Source: Anaeramoeba flamelloides (lineage: Eukaryota > Metamonada > Anaeramoebidae). Taken from it: 64,000 nucleotides of DNA. The position numbers and the translations under genes are program-made. The stretch is from contig JANTQA010000023.1 of NCBI GenBank assembly GCA_027625915.1, positions 13,516,001 to 13,580,000 on the forward strand, written 5' to 3'. The notes under the pieces are model-generated. The model made no database searches. It saw only the letters and a program-made list of their open reading frames with translations, and was not told the DNA's origin. Positions 47,233 through 58,220 of this stretch are shown here, in pieces. Within the stretch, counting starts at the first letter, position 1. Each line of letters opens with the position of its first letter.

Positions 47233-50085
47233 ATGGACTCATCTTCAGACTCAACATTTAAACAGTCCACAATTTCTGAGTCTGGACTTTCTGAAGAGGA
47301 TGAGTTAAAAGACAACAAAAAAATTGAAACGTCTTCTTCTGAAGACGGTGACTCTGAAAAAGAAGGCAATTCTTCAGAAGAGGAGTCAAGTGACAAATCA
47401 AATGAAGAGTCAAGTTCTGGATCAAGTTCTGGATCAAATAATGGATCAAGCGATGAGTCCAGTGATGAATCAAGTTCTGGCTCAATTTCTGGATCCAGTA
47501 ACGAAAGTGAAGAACATAGCAACAAACATAGGAAAAAAAAAAATACAAAAAAATTTAAACATAAAAAAATTGAAACGTCTTCTCCTGAAGACGATGACTC
47601 TGAAAAAGAAGGCAATTCTTCTGAAGAGGATTCAAGTGATGAGTCAAATGAAGAGTCAAGTAATGGCTCAAGTTATGGATCCAGTGACGAAACTGAAGAA
47701 CAAAGTAAAAAACGAGAAAAAAAAAAAAAATCTTCAAAGAAATTAAAAAAAAATTCAAAAATAATCAAAAACAAAGGTAAAGATAAGGTCGGAAAAAGAA
47801 AACAAAATTCTCGTAAATCCAAACACAAGAACCCGAGATCAAAGCACAAACACAAGCACAAGCACAAGCACAAGCACAAGCACAAGCACAAGCACAAGCA
47901 CAAGAAGGAAAAAGAAGAGAAACTTAAAAAACGGTCTAAACACAAACATAAATCTAAACACAAACACAAAGAGAAAAAAAAGCACAAGCACAAGCACAAG
48001 CACAAGCACAAGCACAAGCGCAAACACAAGCACAAACACAAGAAGGAAAAAGAAGAGAAACTTAAAAAACGGTCTAAACACAAGAAACACAAATCTGAAC
48101 ACAAGCACAAGCACAAGCACAAGCACAAGCACAAGCACAAGCACAAGCACAGGACCAAACACAGCCACAAACAGAAATACCACCATAAGAAAAAGCATTC
48201 AAAAAGAAAACCAACTTTTTATTCAAGCAAAACAAACATATACAAATTTTGTTTTCTAATTGCTCTTGAAAATAAATCAATAATTCAAGAGACACTTTTA
48301 TATTTGAAAAACTATTTAGAAACTCTCTTTAATATGACTTTAAAATATAACAGCGAACACCAAAACAAACAACAGATCATAAAAGTTGCAATAGTAGGAT
48401 ATTGCTCAAAGAAATTTGTGGATCAGTATCGGTGTACCAAATTGGATTTTACGAAAAATATTTCCAAAATTGAAAATCATTTAGATCAATTGCTCAGTGA
48501 GCTAAGATTTAAAAATACAGAATTAAGTCTTTATGATGGGATCCAGCTGGCGTGTGATCTAGACTGGAGTTCTGGAAACAGAAAGATCATCCATATCACG
48601 AGCGAAATTATCCCGAGCAATGTTAAATTCCCGCCTTGGTTAATCAAATCGATTGGGTGCTATTTACGAAAGCCAGGCCATTATTTTTATTTGGAAATTT
48701 TTGAAAATAACAAACATATTTTCCAACATTTCGAAAGGCTGAAAAAAGATAAAAAATACAATTTAAAACCTAAACATCTTTATTGTGTCCATTATGACAG
48801 CCATTACAAGATCAAAAAATTATTACCAGATTTAATAAAACCAAATAAAATAGACGATTTCCCACCAATACCAAGCCCCAAAATCGATCGAAATTTTGGA
48901 AATAAGGATAAGAAAAATGAAAAACAAACAAATTACGATATTTCAGCACTTGAGATCAAGCAATTTAATTTTATTGACAATACTGGGAACAAAAAAAAAA
49001 CGAACAAATTCGACGGATTATGGATGATGGATCAAGAGGCAACCGTGTATTATGTTGATCGCAAAAAAACAGATTTTGAGAAGGTGATGTTAGGGAAAGC
49101 TGAAGTTGTTCTCGGCACGATCAATAAAAAATTTAATATCGAGATAAATGATTTTAGTAAAGGTAACTGTAGAACAGCGCACAATATGAAAAATGACGAC
49201 GAGCATGAATTTGTAGCAAAGTTTTACAGAAAAAAATACCTTGAGAAGATCGGAGCGTACAATACGAACCAAAATGTGAACACGGTCGGTGATAATAGCA
49301 AGGGCAAGAGAAAGGGCAAGGGCAAGGGCAAGGGCAAGAGCAGTAGTAATACCTATTTGAATAGTGATGAGTTTTTTGAACACTGTAAAATTGAACTAAC
49401 ATTGTCATACCTTGCAAAGGAAATGGCAGCTCGGTTTAATTCTCAAAACCCATTTAAGTCTATCGATTATTTGTCTGGGTTCATTTGCAAAATTCAAAGG
49501 GATTCTTCAAATGAAGAGTTTTTCCCACATTTTGGATCTGCAAACAATGATTTCCTCATTTTCAATGCAGAACCAAAATTAAAGGGCAAATGGATTAAAT
49601 ATTCAAATAATTATTTAACAAAAACTCAACGTGATTCTTATACAAGTATTTATGCGTTTAGCCATTTTTCTTATATCAATTCCGGCAAAAATATCATGGT
49701 TACAGATTTGCAAGGTGTTAAAAATGTTTTAACAGACCCTTCAATCCATTCAATAAACAATAAAACCGCTTTCTCGCCTTTAGATTTTGGTCAAAGGGGT
49801 GCCGATTCCTTTTTCAAAACCCATTTATGCAGTGTCACTTGTAAAAAGATCTTAGAGCTTAAAAGGCATCCCTTATCAAAGGATATTGAATTGAAAAATG
49901 CTACCTCGGTTTTCCATCCTTTTGAATTAGCATGCGCAAATATTTTTTGTTCAAATACCGTTACTATAAAGGTAAATGAAGTTTCTTCCCAAATAAAAAA
50001 AAATCAAAGAAATTATATGAAACATAAATTATATTTTTGTCAAATGTGTAAATCAAAAAATTTAAATGAACTTGGAGAAAAATAG
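47233..50085 (+). CDS. vWA-domain alpha-kinase (VwkA-like) with Lys-His repeats
   Basis: The protein has 950 residues from ATG 47233; another in-frame ATG at 47194 would add 13. Residues 1-160 are Ser/Glu-rich acidic repeats. Residues 190-325 are basic, with long runs of alternating Lys and His. A vWA-like domain spans about 337-540, but its metal site is not conserved: the first motif reads FCFLIALENKS instead of DxSxS. The alpha-kinase domain spans about 600-890. It has the ATP-binding lysine in FVAKFYR (Lys663), the NIMVTDLQGV loop (Asp825) and LTDPSIHS. Its zinc-binding cluster is HLCSVTC (His864, Cys866, Cys870), spaced as in TRPM7 and myosin heavy chain kinases. This is not a conventional protein kinase fold. 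The Dictyostelium relative VwkA acts on the contractile vacuole and myosin II; a similar role here is inference. The kinase call is secure. Confidence 0.93.
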   Translation: MDSSSDSTFKQSTISESGLSEEDELKDNKKIETSSSEDGDSEKEGNSSEEESSDKSNEESSSGSSSGSNNGSSDESSDESSSGSISGSSNESEEHSNKHRKKKNTKKFKHKKIETSSPEDDDSEKEGNSSEEDSSDESNEESSNGSSYGSSDETEEQSKKREKKKKSSKKLKKNSKIIKNKGKDKVGKRKQNSRKSKHKNPRSKHKHKHKHKHKHKHKHKHKHKKEKEEKLKKRSKHKHKSKHKHKEKKKHKHKHKHKHKHKRKHKHKHKKEKEEKLKKRSKHKKHKSEHKHKHKHKHKHKHKHKHRTKHSHKQKYHHKKKHSKRKPTFYSSKTNIYKFCFLIALENKSIIQETLLYLKNYLETLFNMTLKYNSEHQNKQQIIKVAIVGYCSKKFVDQYRCTKLDFTKNISKIENHLDQLLSELRFKNTELSLYDGIQLACDLDWSSGNRKIIHITSEIIPSNVKFPPWLIKSIGCYLRKPGHYFYLEIFENNKHIFQHFERLKKDKKYNLKPKHLYCVHYDSHYKIKKLLPDLIKPNKIDDFPPIPSPKIDRNFGNKDKKNEKQTNYDISALEIKQFNFIDNTGNKKKTNKFDGLWMMDQEATVYYVDRKKTDFEKVMLGKAEVVLGTINKKFNIEINDFSKGNCRTAHNMKNDDEHEFVAKFYRKKYLEKIGAYNTNQNVNTVGDNSKGKRKGKGKGKGKSSSNTYLNSDEFFEHCKIELTLSYLAKEMAARFNSQNPFKSIDYLSGFICKIQRDSSNEEFFPHFGSANNDFLIFNAEPKLKGKWIKYSNNYLTKTQRDSYTSIYAFSHFSYINSGKNIMVTDLQGVKNVLTDPSIHSINNKTAFSPLDFGQRGADSFFKTHLCSVTCKKILELKRHPLSKDIELKNATSVFHPFELACANIFCSNTVTIKVNEVSSQIKKNQRNYMKHKLYFCQMCKSKNLNELGEK
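47847..48150 (+). repeat. AAGCAC tandem repeat inside the alpha-kinase gene
   Basis: Three blocks of the hexamer AAGCAC (about 47847-47903, 47980-48020 and 48096-48150) encode Lys-His dipeptides. They are separated by near-identical spacers encoding KKEKEEKLKKRSKHK. The spacer similarity shows that a larger unit of about 130 bases was duplicated, with hexamer expansion inside it. Confidence 0.9.
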
Positions 50086-50297
50086 AAAAATTCCTTTTTA
50101 ATATTTTATAGTATATGTTTTTTTTTTTTTTTTTCGTTTTATTTATTATTTTTTCTTATTTATGGTTTATTTTTATATGATTTTATATTTATTTATTTTA
50201 TAAAGATTTATTATTTATTTTTAATTTCATCTTTTTTTTCAATTTTTTTTTGTAATTATAATTTATTATTATTAAAATTAATTATCGAAATAGCACA

Positions 50298-50500
50298 TAT
50301 AGTCAGCCCCCCATTTTAAGGTACAAACTTTTGATGAAAATTAAGGTACTATAAAAATCTCAAATTAAGGCAACAAAATTTAAATTCTCTTATAAAAAAT
50401 TTGTAAAAAAAAAATTCATAAAAATGTGCCACAATTTGAGGGTTTTTTATAACTTTTTTTTTCGTTCAAAGTTTGTGTCTTAAAAGTGGACCAGACTATA
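50298..50500. mobile_element. Short TIR element, TATAGTC ends
   Basis: About 203 bases bounded by TATAGTCAGC and CCAGACTATA. The inverted match continues inward for about 70 bases per arm (left GTACAAACTTTTGATGAAAA, right TTCGTTCAAAGTTTGTGTCT), so most of the element is a fold-back. A related left arm lies at 58527-58597 (CAGTGGGTTCCAATTCTAAG). The TA-rich ends suggest a Tc1/mariner-type target. Confidence 0.65.
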
Positions 50501-50689
50501 CAATTGAGTAAATTGAATTCCAAAATTTTGAATATAAACTAAAATTCAAAATTTTCCACACAGATAAAACGTTCCAAACAATCACAATAATACAATTTCA
50601 TTCAAATTGGAAATAAATTTTGACTTTTGTGCAATATGAAAAACATTTTTTCATCTTTTTAGTTTTTGTTTTAATTTCATTTTTTGAAT

Positions 50690-51073
50690 TATATAACTTG
50701 TTTCGTTTGATCAAATTTTTTTTTTCCACAATTGATATTAGGTTAAAGTCAAGTTGTTTCAAATTGAAGAACTCAAATAAAATTAGTTGGTAGTATCGAA
50801 CCTTTTGATCGATCAATAATCCTAATAGAATTTAATCAAATTTACCAATGTATTTTTTTGTTTTGCTCTCTCCAAAATTTTTAACACACCCTAGATTTAT
50901 TTGTATTGATAATTATTTATTTTTTGTTTTGTGGGTGTTGTAATTTATATATAAGTGTTAACATTTCAATTAGCGAATGGTTCTAATTTGGTATTTCTTC
51001 TTGAACAGAATAAATAAGATTTTTTTTTCAAAAATTGAATTTTGATGTGTTGAAAATTTTGAATAGGAGTTTA
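50690..51073 (+). repeat. Dispersed repeat family C, copy 2
   Basis: Reverse complement of about 733-1100. Shared landmarks are CTTTTGATCGATCAATAATC, CTCTCCAAAATTTTTAACAC and AGTGTTAACATTTCAATTAG. It has no coding capacity. Confidence 0.65.
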
Positions 51074-51346
51074 GTTATTATAATTTTAATAATAACATTA
51101 AACCAATTTCATACAAATTTGGAAATAATTTTGAAATTAACAAATCCCTTTCAATATTTTTTGTGTTTTTTTATTTATTTTCATTTATCTCTTATCCAAT
51201 TTTAAAAACTCTATTTTTTAACACATTAATATTTACACTAGTGTATTTATACTGAAATTTTCTAGTCTTTATTTTACAACTAATTTTTTTAAATTATAAA
51301 CGAAAAAAATTAAAATTATAATCATATTTTCAATTTTTAGTTTCTA

Positions 51347-51909
51347 AACTCCTTTTCAGTCAAAGAGGCCCCGTTTTATTATATTAATAGAGCATATTCT
51401 AGGGGTTTAATTCATTATTCTTCTCAAACTAATATTTTCAATTTTTAGATCGTAATCTATTTTTCTCATTTTGCAAAATTAATTTGTTTTTTGCTTTTTG
51501 TTTTTGCTTTTTTTTTTTTTTCTTTTTCTTTTCCTTTTTATTTTTTAAAAATTAAATTTTTCGAAAAAGAAAATGTTTGAAACACCAAATTGACATTAAG
51601 AAAATTTGGTTTTGTATGTTCTTTTAAAATTCATACATTTACAGGTAAAAAATCTTATTGTCAATAAAATAAATTTTCTAAAGAAATTTTGAATTTTGCA
51701 TGAGACGTCCCTATGAAAAGGGCCGAAAAAATTTTTTTAACATTTTTTTTTTTTTAAAATTTATGGTTTGTTCGGGCTTTTCTTTTATGATTAGTACTAA
51801 TACGAAGTTTATTATTTCTCGTATTTCTAAACAATCTATGTTTGATTTATTCTTAAAAATATAAGGTATTTTTCATTTTTGGATGGACCCCTTTTAGTGA
51901 AATTGAGTT
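51347..51909. mobile_element. TA-flanked element with family D-type ends
   Basis: The left end after TA (51345-51346) reads AACTCCTTTTCAGTCAAAGA. The right end before TA (51910-51911) is GGACCCCTTTTAGTGAAATT. These are inverted copies of the family D terminal repeat. The interior of about 560 bases differs from other D copies, so it may be a sister subfamily using the same ends, mobilised by the same transposase. Confidence 0.6.
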
Positions 51910-52552
51910 TATTTTAATCCAAAAAGAAAAAAAAAAAAATTAATTAAACTTTTAATAAAACATATTAAAATAAAAAATTCTTATAGTCTGTTTTTTTTTT
52001 GATTCATTTTTTCAATTTTTAAAAAATGAAAGGAATCTTGTCCTATATTTAACACTGAATAAATAAATAAAAAGGTGAAACATAGTTGGGATTTTGATTT
52101 ATAAAGATTGTAATACCAAATTAACTTATAATCTACATCTGAAAATCCATCGATTTTCTTTTATTTTGATACTTCAAATTTTAATATTGAAAAATCTATA
52201 AATAATTTTTCATTTTTATTTATGGATATTTTTGAAAATCCAGTTAACCATTGAGTTATCATTGGTAGTGTTTATTTATCTTGAAATTATTCAATTTTGT
52301 TGATTAATTAGAAACATTTACTCATTATTCATGAAATGGTAATCTAATCAAAAAATTAACAATAAAACCAACTTTCATTCTAAAAAATTGAAAATATATG
52401 TTCTCTTGTGGATTGTTTGTGAATTTTCCTTGATGTTTTTACAAAGGAATTAAAAATTACTTATTAATTTTTCAATACTAAAATTTGATATACAAAAATA
52501 AACACAAATCGAACTATTTTGACTTGTAAAATATGAATTTATTTGGCGCCCC

Positions 52553-52554
<2 letters not shown>

Positions 52555-52587
<33 letters not shown>
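52555..52587. repeat. TA dinucleotide microsatellite
   Basis: About 16 TA units directly following the GC-rich blip GGCGCCCCCC at 52545-52554, which is unusual in this AT-rich sequence. Confidence 0.9.
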
Positions 52588-52589
<2 letters not shown>

Positions 52590-53050
52590 ACAATATATCA
52601 ATAAAATTTCTGAAATTGTAAGATCTGAAAGTGTAGTTTTAAATTTAAAATTATAAAAAAATAGATTTGATCAAATTTAAAAAAAAACTGATAATTTCGG
52701 TAGTTTCCTGATTTTTTTTTTTTTTTTTTGAAAAATTGCTAAAGTTACCTAAAATTTTAGAATACATTCGAGAAAAAAATCAATTTACTTGCTTGAATAG
52801 TGTTTTTATACAGAACCGAAATTTATAATAAAATTCCTTTTGATAATCTTAAAATTGTTTTGTAACAAATTTCAAAATGTTAATTTTTTAAAAATTTTCA
52901 ATTGTAATTAAGTTTTGAGCACCTTTTAGTTTCTTGGTTTCCACAATTATGATGTGATCAGTACAAAAAAATTTAATGTTAAATTCATTTTTCCACTTAC
53001 AACCTTTCACAAAACAATTCCAAATAAAATGTCAATCAAAAGAAAAATTA

Positions 53051-53577
53051 TCTTTATTTCAGTCAAAGTGTCCCAGCATGTCAATTATTTTTTATAATAG
53101 GCCTTACAAGAACAAAGAAGAAATAAACAGAAATATAAAATATCAAAGAATAGTCAGTACTCGTCTGAAATAAAATTAAAAATCAATAAAGTCTCAAAAA
53201 AATTGAAAACCCCAAATTGTTCGTTCGTGATATTAGAGAAAAGCAACAATATTCATTTTGATCTACAATTTAAGATCAAATAATATCCCAATTGAATCAA
53301 AAATTATTTCTCTACTATCATTTTCACTGTTCCAGTGACATTAAAATAACACATTTTTAATTGTGGGTGATGGATCTTACTATTAGAAAAATATTTACAA
53401 AACAATTACATATCAAAAAAAAATCGAATAAAAAAAAAAAAAATTAGCAAAAATGATTTCAATTTTGAAGATTTCCTTGTATAAATTTTTTCTACAAATC
53501 ACCATTTCAAAGCATTTAAACATATACAATTCACCCTTTCTTCACAACTGGGTCACTTTGATAGGAAAATGGTTTGG
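53051..53577 (+). mobile_element. Tc1/mariner-like MITE family D, copy 5 (full length)
   Basis: This 527-base element is flanked by TA (53049-53050 and 53578-53579). The left end includes TTTCAGTCAAAGTGTCCCAG and the right end ACTGGGTCACTTTGATAGGA. The interior aligns with the copies at 8.1, 34.8, 43.7 and 62.8 kb. An open stretch of 65 codons inside it is not conserved among copies. Confidence 0.72.
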
Positions 53578-53775
53578 TAAAAAGTCAAAAAAAAAAGATC
53601 AATCAAAAAGTTTATAAATAAAGATAAAAATATACAACTTATTATTATTAAAAGAAGGTTGTTTTCCTTTTAAAATCTCAAAATAATCGGAAATTAACAA
53701 AATAATTAAAAAAAAATCAAAAAAATTGAAAATACACATTCCTTGAAAAGATTTAATCACCAAGAATATTTATCC

Positions 53776-54738
53776 TTAGTGATTATTGATAAAAAAGCAA
53801 TCAAAAAAAGTCTTTGTTTCTGATTTGTCATTAGCAATTGTCAAGTCAATAAATTCTTCGAAATAATCAGTTGTTTTTGTTTGTGAGAAGTTTTCTTGAG
53901 AATACTGGTCTTCAAAGCCATATAAGATTTCTTTTTCGTTTGAAGGAAGCTTTTGAACAGTATTGAATTTTTCATTTCCTTTATATTCTTCACTTTCTTC
54001 GGTTTCTTCAAAGTTTAATTCATTTACAATTTGGTTTTTTAGTTGAAACTCCAAGAGTTTTTTATTAATTTGTTCGTTTTTTTTTGTACTTAATTTTGAA
54101 ACTACATTTGTTTCTTCAACAAGTAAAGCCTTGATTGTTTTTTCTTCTTTTTGGTTTTTAATTGGGCTTTTTTGTTTATTTTCATTAAGTGAATTTTTTG
54201 ATTTGAAAGGATTAAAAGTTTTTTCTTTTTTTTTCATTTTGGGAAATTTTAAAATTTTAATCGTCCTGGGTTGATTCTTTTTTTGGGTTTTTGATTTTAA
54301 ACTCTTTTGAGGTGATTTTATTTGGAGTTTACGTTTGGGACTTTTTTCATTTGGTAAGGGATCTGGCTGCCTTTTACGAAGATTTTTTGTGAAAACCATT
54401 CCGCCTGAAAAGTTTCGAGGAGTGGTGTTTTTATAATTAAGTTTCAAAAAATAATTGCCAAGATTTCTGCGAACATTTGATCGACCTTGTTTATATACAA
54501 AACACAAAATGTGTATCAATTCATTCTCAAGGGTTGTTACGTTGTTCTTCTCAACAATTAATGACGGGAAATTTTTCCAAATTATTGGCATCTTTTTTTT
54601 GTTATTTTTCACGTTTTCGATTTTCTCCAATTCAATTTTTTGTTTCTTGGTACAATTCATATAAGCCTTGATTTCATCTTTACTTGGTTCGTAAGATTCC
54701 TTGTTTGCTCGGTTACCAACTCTTTTAGGTATGGACAT
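53776..54738 (-). CDS. Unknown Lys/Ser-rich protein, 320 residues
   Basis: The start ATG is 54738-54736 (MSIPKRVGNRANKES). The frame stays open 18 codons further 5', but that part is hydrophobic and AT-rich like non-coding DNA. I do not recognise a family. Residues 1-120 look ordered (MPIIWKNFPSLIVEKNN, ENELIHILCFVYKQGRSNVR, TPRNFSGGMVFTKNLRKR). From about 125 to 240 it is basic low complexity with SP motifs (KSPKRKL, KSPQKSL, KSPIK) like proline-directed phosphorylation sites. The end is acidic (ETEESEEYKG, then DYFEEFIDLTIAN). The layout is compatible with a nuclear or chromatin-associated protein, but that is a guess. Codon use and lower AT content favour a real gene. Confidence 0.7.
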   Translation of the reverse strand: MSIPKRVGNRANKESYEPSKDEIKAYMNCTKKQKIELEKIENVKNNKKKMPIIWKNFPSLIVEKNNVTTLENELIHILCFVYKQGRSNVRRNLGNYFLKLNYKNTTPRNFSGGMVFTKNLRKRQPDPLPNEKSPKRKLQIKSPQKSLKSKTQKKNQPRTIKILKFPKMKKKEKTFNPFKSKNSLNENKQKSPIKNQKEEKTIKALLVEETNVVSKLSTKKNEQINKKLLEFQLKNQIVNELNFEETEESEEYKGNEKFNTVQKLPSNEKEILYGFEDQYSQENFSQTKTTDYFEEFIDLTIANDKSETKTFFDCFFINNH

Positions 54739-55902
54739 CCAAAAGTAAATATTAAAAAAATAAATCCAATAAAAGAGAAAATTGGTAAACAAGCAAAGGG
54801 ATCCAAGAAAAACTTGAAAATTAGATGGTTTGTTTTGAAAGTCAAGCTAATTTGTCTCGATTCAAAAAGAAATATTTACAGAATTTTTTTTAAAATAGAT
54901 TATCGTCAATGTTCTTGACGATTACAAACTTGTAAACCTAAATGAGGACGAGTCATTCTTTGGAGTAAGGAAGATGATCACAAAAAATAAATTCCAATTT
55001 TTTAATTTTTCAGATTTATCGAATAAAATCAAGTTCAAAGAATCATCACAAAGCAGATTACCAATCAGTGGTTGACAATCTGACAATAAACTATTTCGAA
55101 TTTAATAACGATCCTAACAAAAAACAAACTCGATCAAATGTTAGCTCAAGAAAAATTCATTGAACCAAAACATAATCAGAGATAGAATGAATGTCAAAAT
55201 AAATTTGAGTAATTATTTCTATTTCATGTTTTATTTTTCCAATCTTGAGAAGTCTAAAGAAAAATTGAAATCTTTTCCTTTTAAATCAAACCTTCTGTTG
55301 TAAAAAGAAGTAAACTCTAAAAAATATTAAATAAATTATCGTCATGAAATTATGAATTGAAATGATGTTATTCTTGGAGATATGATTAAGAGAAGATGAA
55401 ATTGTAAAGAACACAGATACAAATTGTTGGAAATGTCTTCCTTTTACTATTTCATTAAACATATTTAAATTTAAATGAATGATAATCTAAATTTCAGTAT
55501 TTTATTAAAAAAATAAAAAAAATCGTTCATAATAATTTTAATTTTTGAACGATTCTCTTTTTCGAAAAATATTATGAAAAAACTGTGTGAAGGTAATTTG
55601 TTCGAAATACCCTATGAAATGTTAGTGAGGTTATTGGTTTTTGTTGTTTCATGACCAGTCGGTTTGAGATCTTATTCCACATTTAAAAGAAGAAATTGAA
55701 ATGCGAATTGCGTGTTGATATGACAATGAAATAGAAAACCAAAATCTTTTGAGATTTTTGTAATTATAAACTAGAAAAGTTCAAACATGATTGTCGTGTA
55801 TGTGGAGGGGGGGTTGTTTTCGTTCCTTTGGTTCCTAGCTGAATTGTTCCTCAACTTTTTCTGGGTTTTAAGAGTGATTTAACAATGCACTTTTTAACAA
55901 TA

Positions 55903-56065
55903 CTGGTATTTGAATTCTAAATGGGAAAGAATTTTCACTTCCTTTTCCATATTTTTTTTTTATAAATATAGTTCTTAAAGAAAGAGGTTCTTGATCTATG
56001 TTCACTTAAAAAAGAGAAATTAAAAATGAAGTGAAAAAAAATCCCATTTATTATTCAAATACCAG
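55903..56065. mobile_element. Tc1/mariner-like MITE family G, copy 1
   Basis: This 163-base element has terminal inverted repeats CTGGTATTTGAATTCTAAAT and ATTTATTATTCAAATACCAG and a TA on each side (55901-55902, 56066-56067). Size, ends and target site are all typical of Tc1/mariner MITEs. A longer relative is nested in the element at 62815-63631. Confidence 0.8.
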
Positions 56066-56240
56066 TATATGAAAAGCAAGGAATTTTCAAATTCTCTTTT
56101 AATGATAGTCAAGTTTTAAGATCAAATATTGCGATTCAGCCTGAGAAACACATAAACTTTATTTGAATTGATTGCTCTCAAAGTAATTAGAATAAAAAAA
56201 TGCAATAGATAAGAATAAAAACTATTTTAGAACAAGTTAA

Positions 56241-56792
56241 GGTTTACAATCCCTGAAACTGGAAAAAAGATTATCTTGTATTGGGTGTGTCAACTTGTTA
56301 TTTTGGTTCTTAGCTGATCGATCCACAACTAAGTTTGGATCGTATAGGTGGTTGAAAAAGGCTATTTTTGTCATTTTTTTTTTTTTTTTTCCGAAATCCG
56401 AATTGATGAGTTTAAGATTTATTGATTGTAAGGTAGTGAATTGAAAGTGTTAATTTTTGGGTTGTCAATTGAAATTATCATTTTCCTTTTACAGAATTAG
56501 GAGTAAATAAAAAAAAATTTTTTTACAAGCATCAAATAATACAAAGCGTAAATAAAATTTTCAACATAGAAAACAAAAAACTCAATTACTTATGAAATAT
56601 CTTCCAATTAATTAATCTTAAACTCACCAATTCGGATTTCGGAAAAAAAAAAAAAAAAATGACAAAAATAGCCTTTTTCAACCACCTATACGATCCAAAC
56701 TTAGTTGTGGATCGATCAGCTAAGAACCAAAATAACAAGTTGACACACCCAATACAAGATAATCTTTTTTCCAGTTTCAGGGATTGTAAACC
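56241..56792. mobile_element. Fold-back element with 185-base arms at a TTAA site
   Basis: The arms 56241-56425 and 56604-56792 are inverted copies that differ at very few positions. They start GGTTTACAATCCCTGAAACT and end with its complement. A central unpaired region of about 180 bases separates them. TTAA flanks both ends (56237-56240 and 56793-56796), as for piggyBac-type insertion. The near-identity of the arms argues for recent activity or for arm homogenisation. Confidence 0.82.
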
Positions 56793-57084
56793 TTAAGGGC
56801 ATTCCTAAATTTATGTTAAGATGGTGTTAAAAATGTAATAAATTAACCCAGAAAATGATTTAAAAGGATGTAAATTAGGAAATTCAAAGATATAACCAAT
56901 TTTAGGTTTTTGGGATTAGAAATTTTATGAAAATATTTATAATACAAGTATTTCAAGCTCTAAAAACTTTTTGATATTCTCAAACTAAATTGGTAAAAAA
57001 TATAATCAATTTTGTTTACTTTTGACTTCATCCTGTGCCAATTTATCTGAAACAATATTAAAACCATAACTGAAATCTATTTTA

Positions 57085-57565
57085 CAGTGGTGTAAATAAC
57101 CCGTGTTTTTTATTTTAAGCCATAACTAAAATTTGACTCATGCAAAAAATATTGACTGACTGTTGAAAGAAAAGAAACAAATCAATGGGATGACAACAGT
57201 ATATAAACAAGAAATAGGGTTATTTAAATAAATTTTAAAAATGAATTATGAAGATATTGAAAGATTAAAATGTAATTTTTTGACAAAAAAATTAGAAAAA
57301 TTTCATTTTTTGAATTGTTATGGAAAAATCATTTTATCTCAAGAAATTTTGTAAATATGATAAAATTTTTGAAACAAAACCATTTAGTATTATTGAGCCA
57401 TTTCGAATAACTGGATATAGAACATCTAAATTCAATTTGAATCGGAACCAAGAATAGACACGTGCTTCTTCCTATCTTCCAATACCCAAATCTGAAAAAA
57501 AAAAACTACGAGTTAAATTTATGTAATGGATTAAATGTTGCAAACACAGGTTATTTACACCACCG
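57085..57565. mobile_element. Tc1/mariner-like MITE with CAGTGGTG ends
   Basis: This 481-base element has ends CAGTGGTGTAAATAACCCGT and CAGGTTATTTACACCACCG and a TA on each side (57083-57084, 57566-57567). The CAGTGG start is usual for Tc1/mariner. No transposase reading frame. Confidence 0.78.
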
Positions 57566-57959
57566 TACTCTTAATTACAAAATAAAAAGATCATAATTTT
57601 TATTCAAAATTCCAAAAAAAATCACCATCTCAAGAATTAAACTCAATCATCAAAGTTCCCAATTCTAAAAGGGAAGTGAAGAATTTGAGTTCACTATCAG
57701 AATTAAAAATTTTGAAAGTTGCATGATTTTTAAAAACTAATTTTGGAAAAGTGAATGAAAATTTAGTTCCCTTTATTTTAAAATAAATAGTATTTTCAAA
57801 ATGGAATAGAAAGTTGGCGATATTAATAGGATTTTGACACACTGGAATTTTTGAGGTAAATTGTGAATTTGAATAGTGAAAATGAACTAAATAACAAAAA
57901 TTTGGACACAGTTTAAACAATTGATAGAATAACACCACACTTTACATTTGTTTTGGAAA

Positions 57960-58220
57960 GATTTTGTTTTTACAATCTATTTCATTTTTTGTCTTTTTTG
58001 TTTTGTTTTCATTTCCTTTTTTCCAGTTATGTAATTTGTTTCGTTAGATCTGGAATTTAAATTTGATGACTGATAGAAGATTAGTAGTGAAGTTCTGTTA
58101 AATAGAAAAATTTAATACCATTGGTAGATGATATCTTATCATTTGATCGATCAATAATTGTTGGTAAAATTTCAACAAATTTACCGAGACAATTTTTTAT
58201 TCAGCTCAATTTATCATTAC
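57960..58220 (+). repeat. Dispersed repeat family C, copy 3 (partial)
   Basis: It shares the GTAATTTGTTTCGTTAGATC block and the ATTTGATCGATCAATAATTG block with copy 2 at 50690-51073, in the same orientation. The 3' third of the family is not recognisable. Confidence 0.55.

Larger units (their letters stand above)
50086..53775. other. Intergenic, 3.7 kb between convergent genes, mostly repeats
   Basis: No gene was recognised. It is nearly filled by a TIR element (50298-50500), family C copy 2 (about 50690-51073), a TA-flanked element (51347-51909), a TA microsatellite (52555-52587) and family D copy 5 (53051-53577). Confidence 0.6.

Noticed and set aside
47673-48295. Long open frames on the minus strand opposite the Lys-His repeats
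   Set aside because: They read Leu/Cys/Val repeats solely because AAGCAC is open in several frames; the plus-strand frame is continuous with the vWA and kinase domains.
57630-57938. Open frame of 102 codons on the minus strand
   Set aside because: Plausible composition but overlaps the edge of repeat family C and has no recognisable domain, splice context or upstream continuation.
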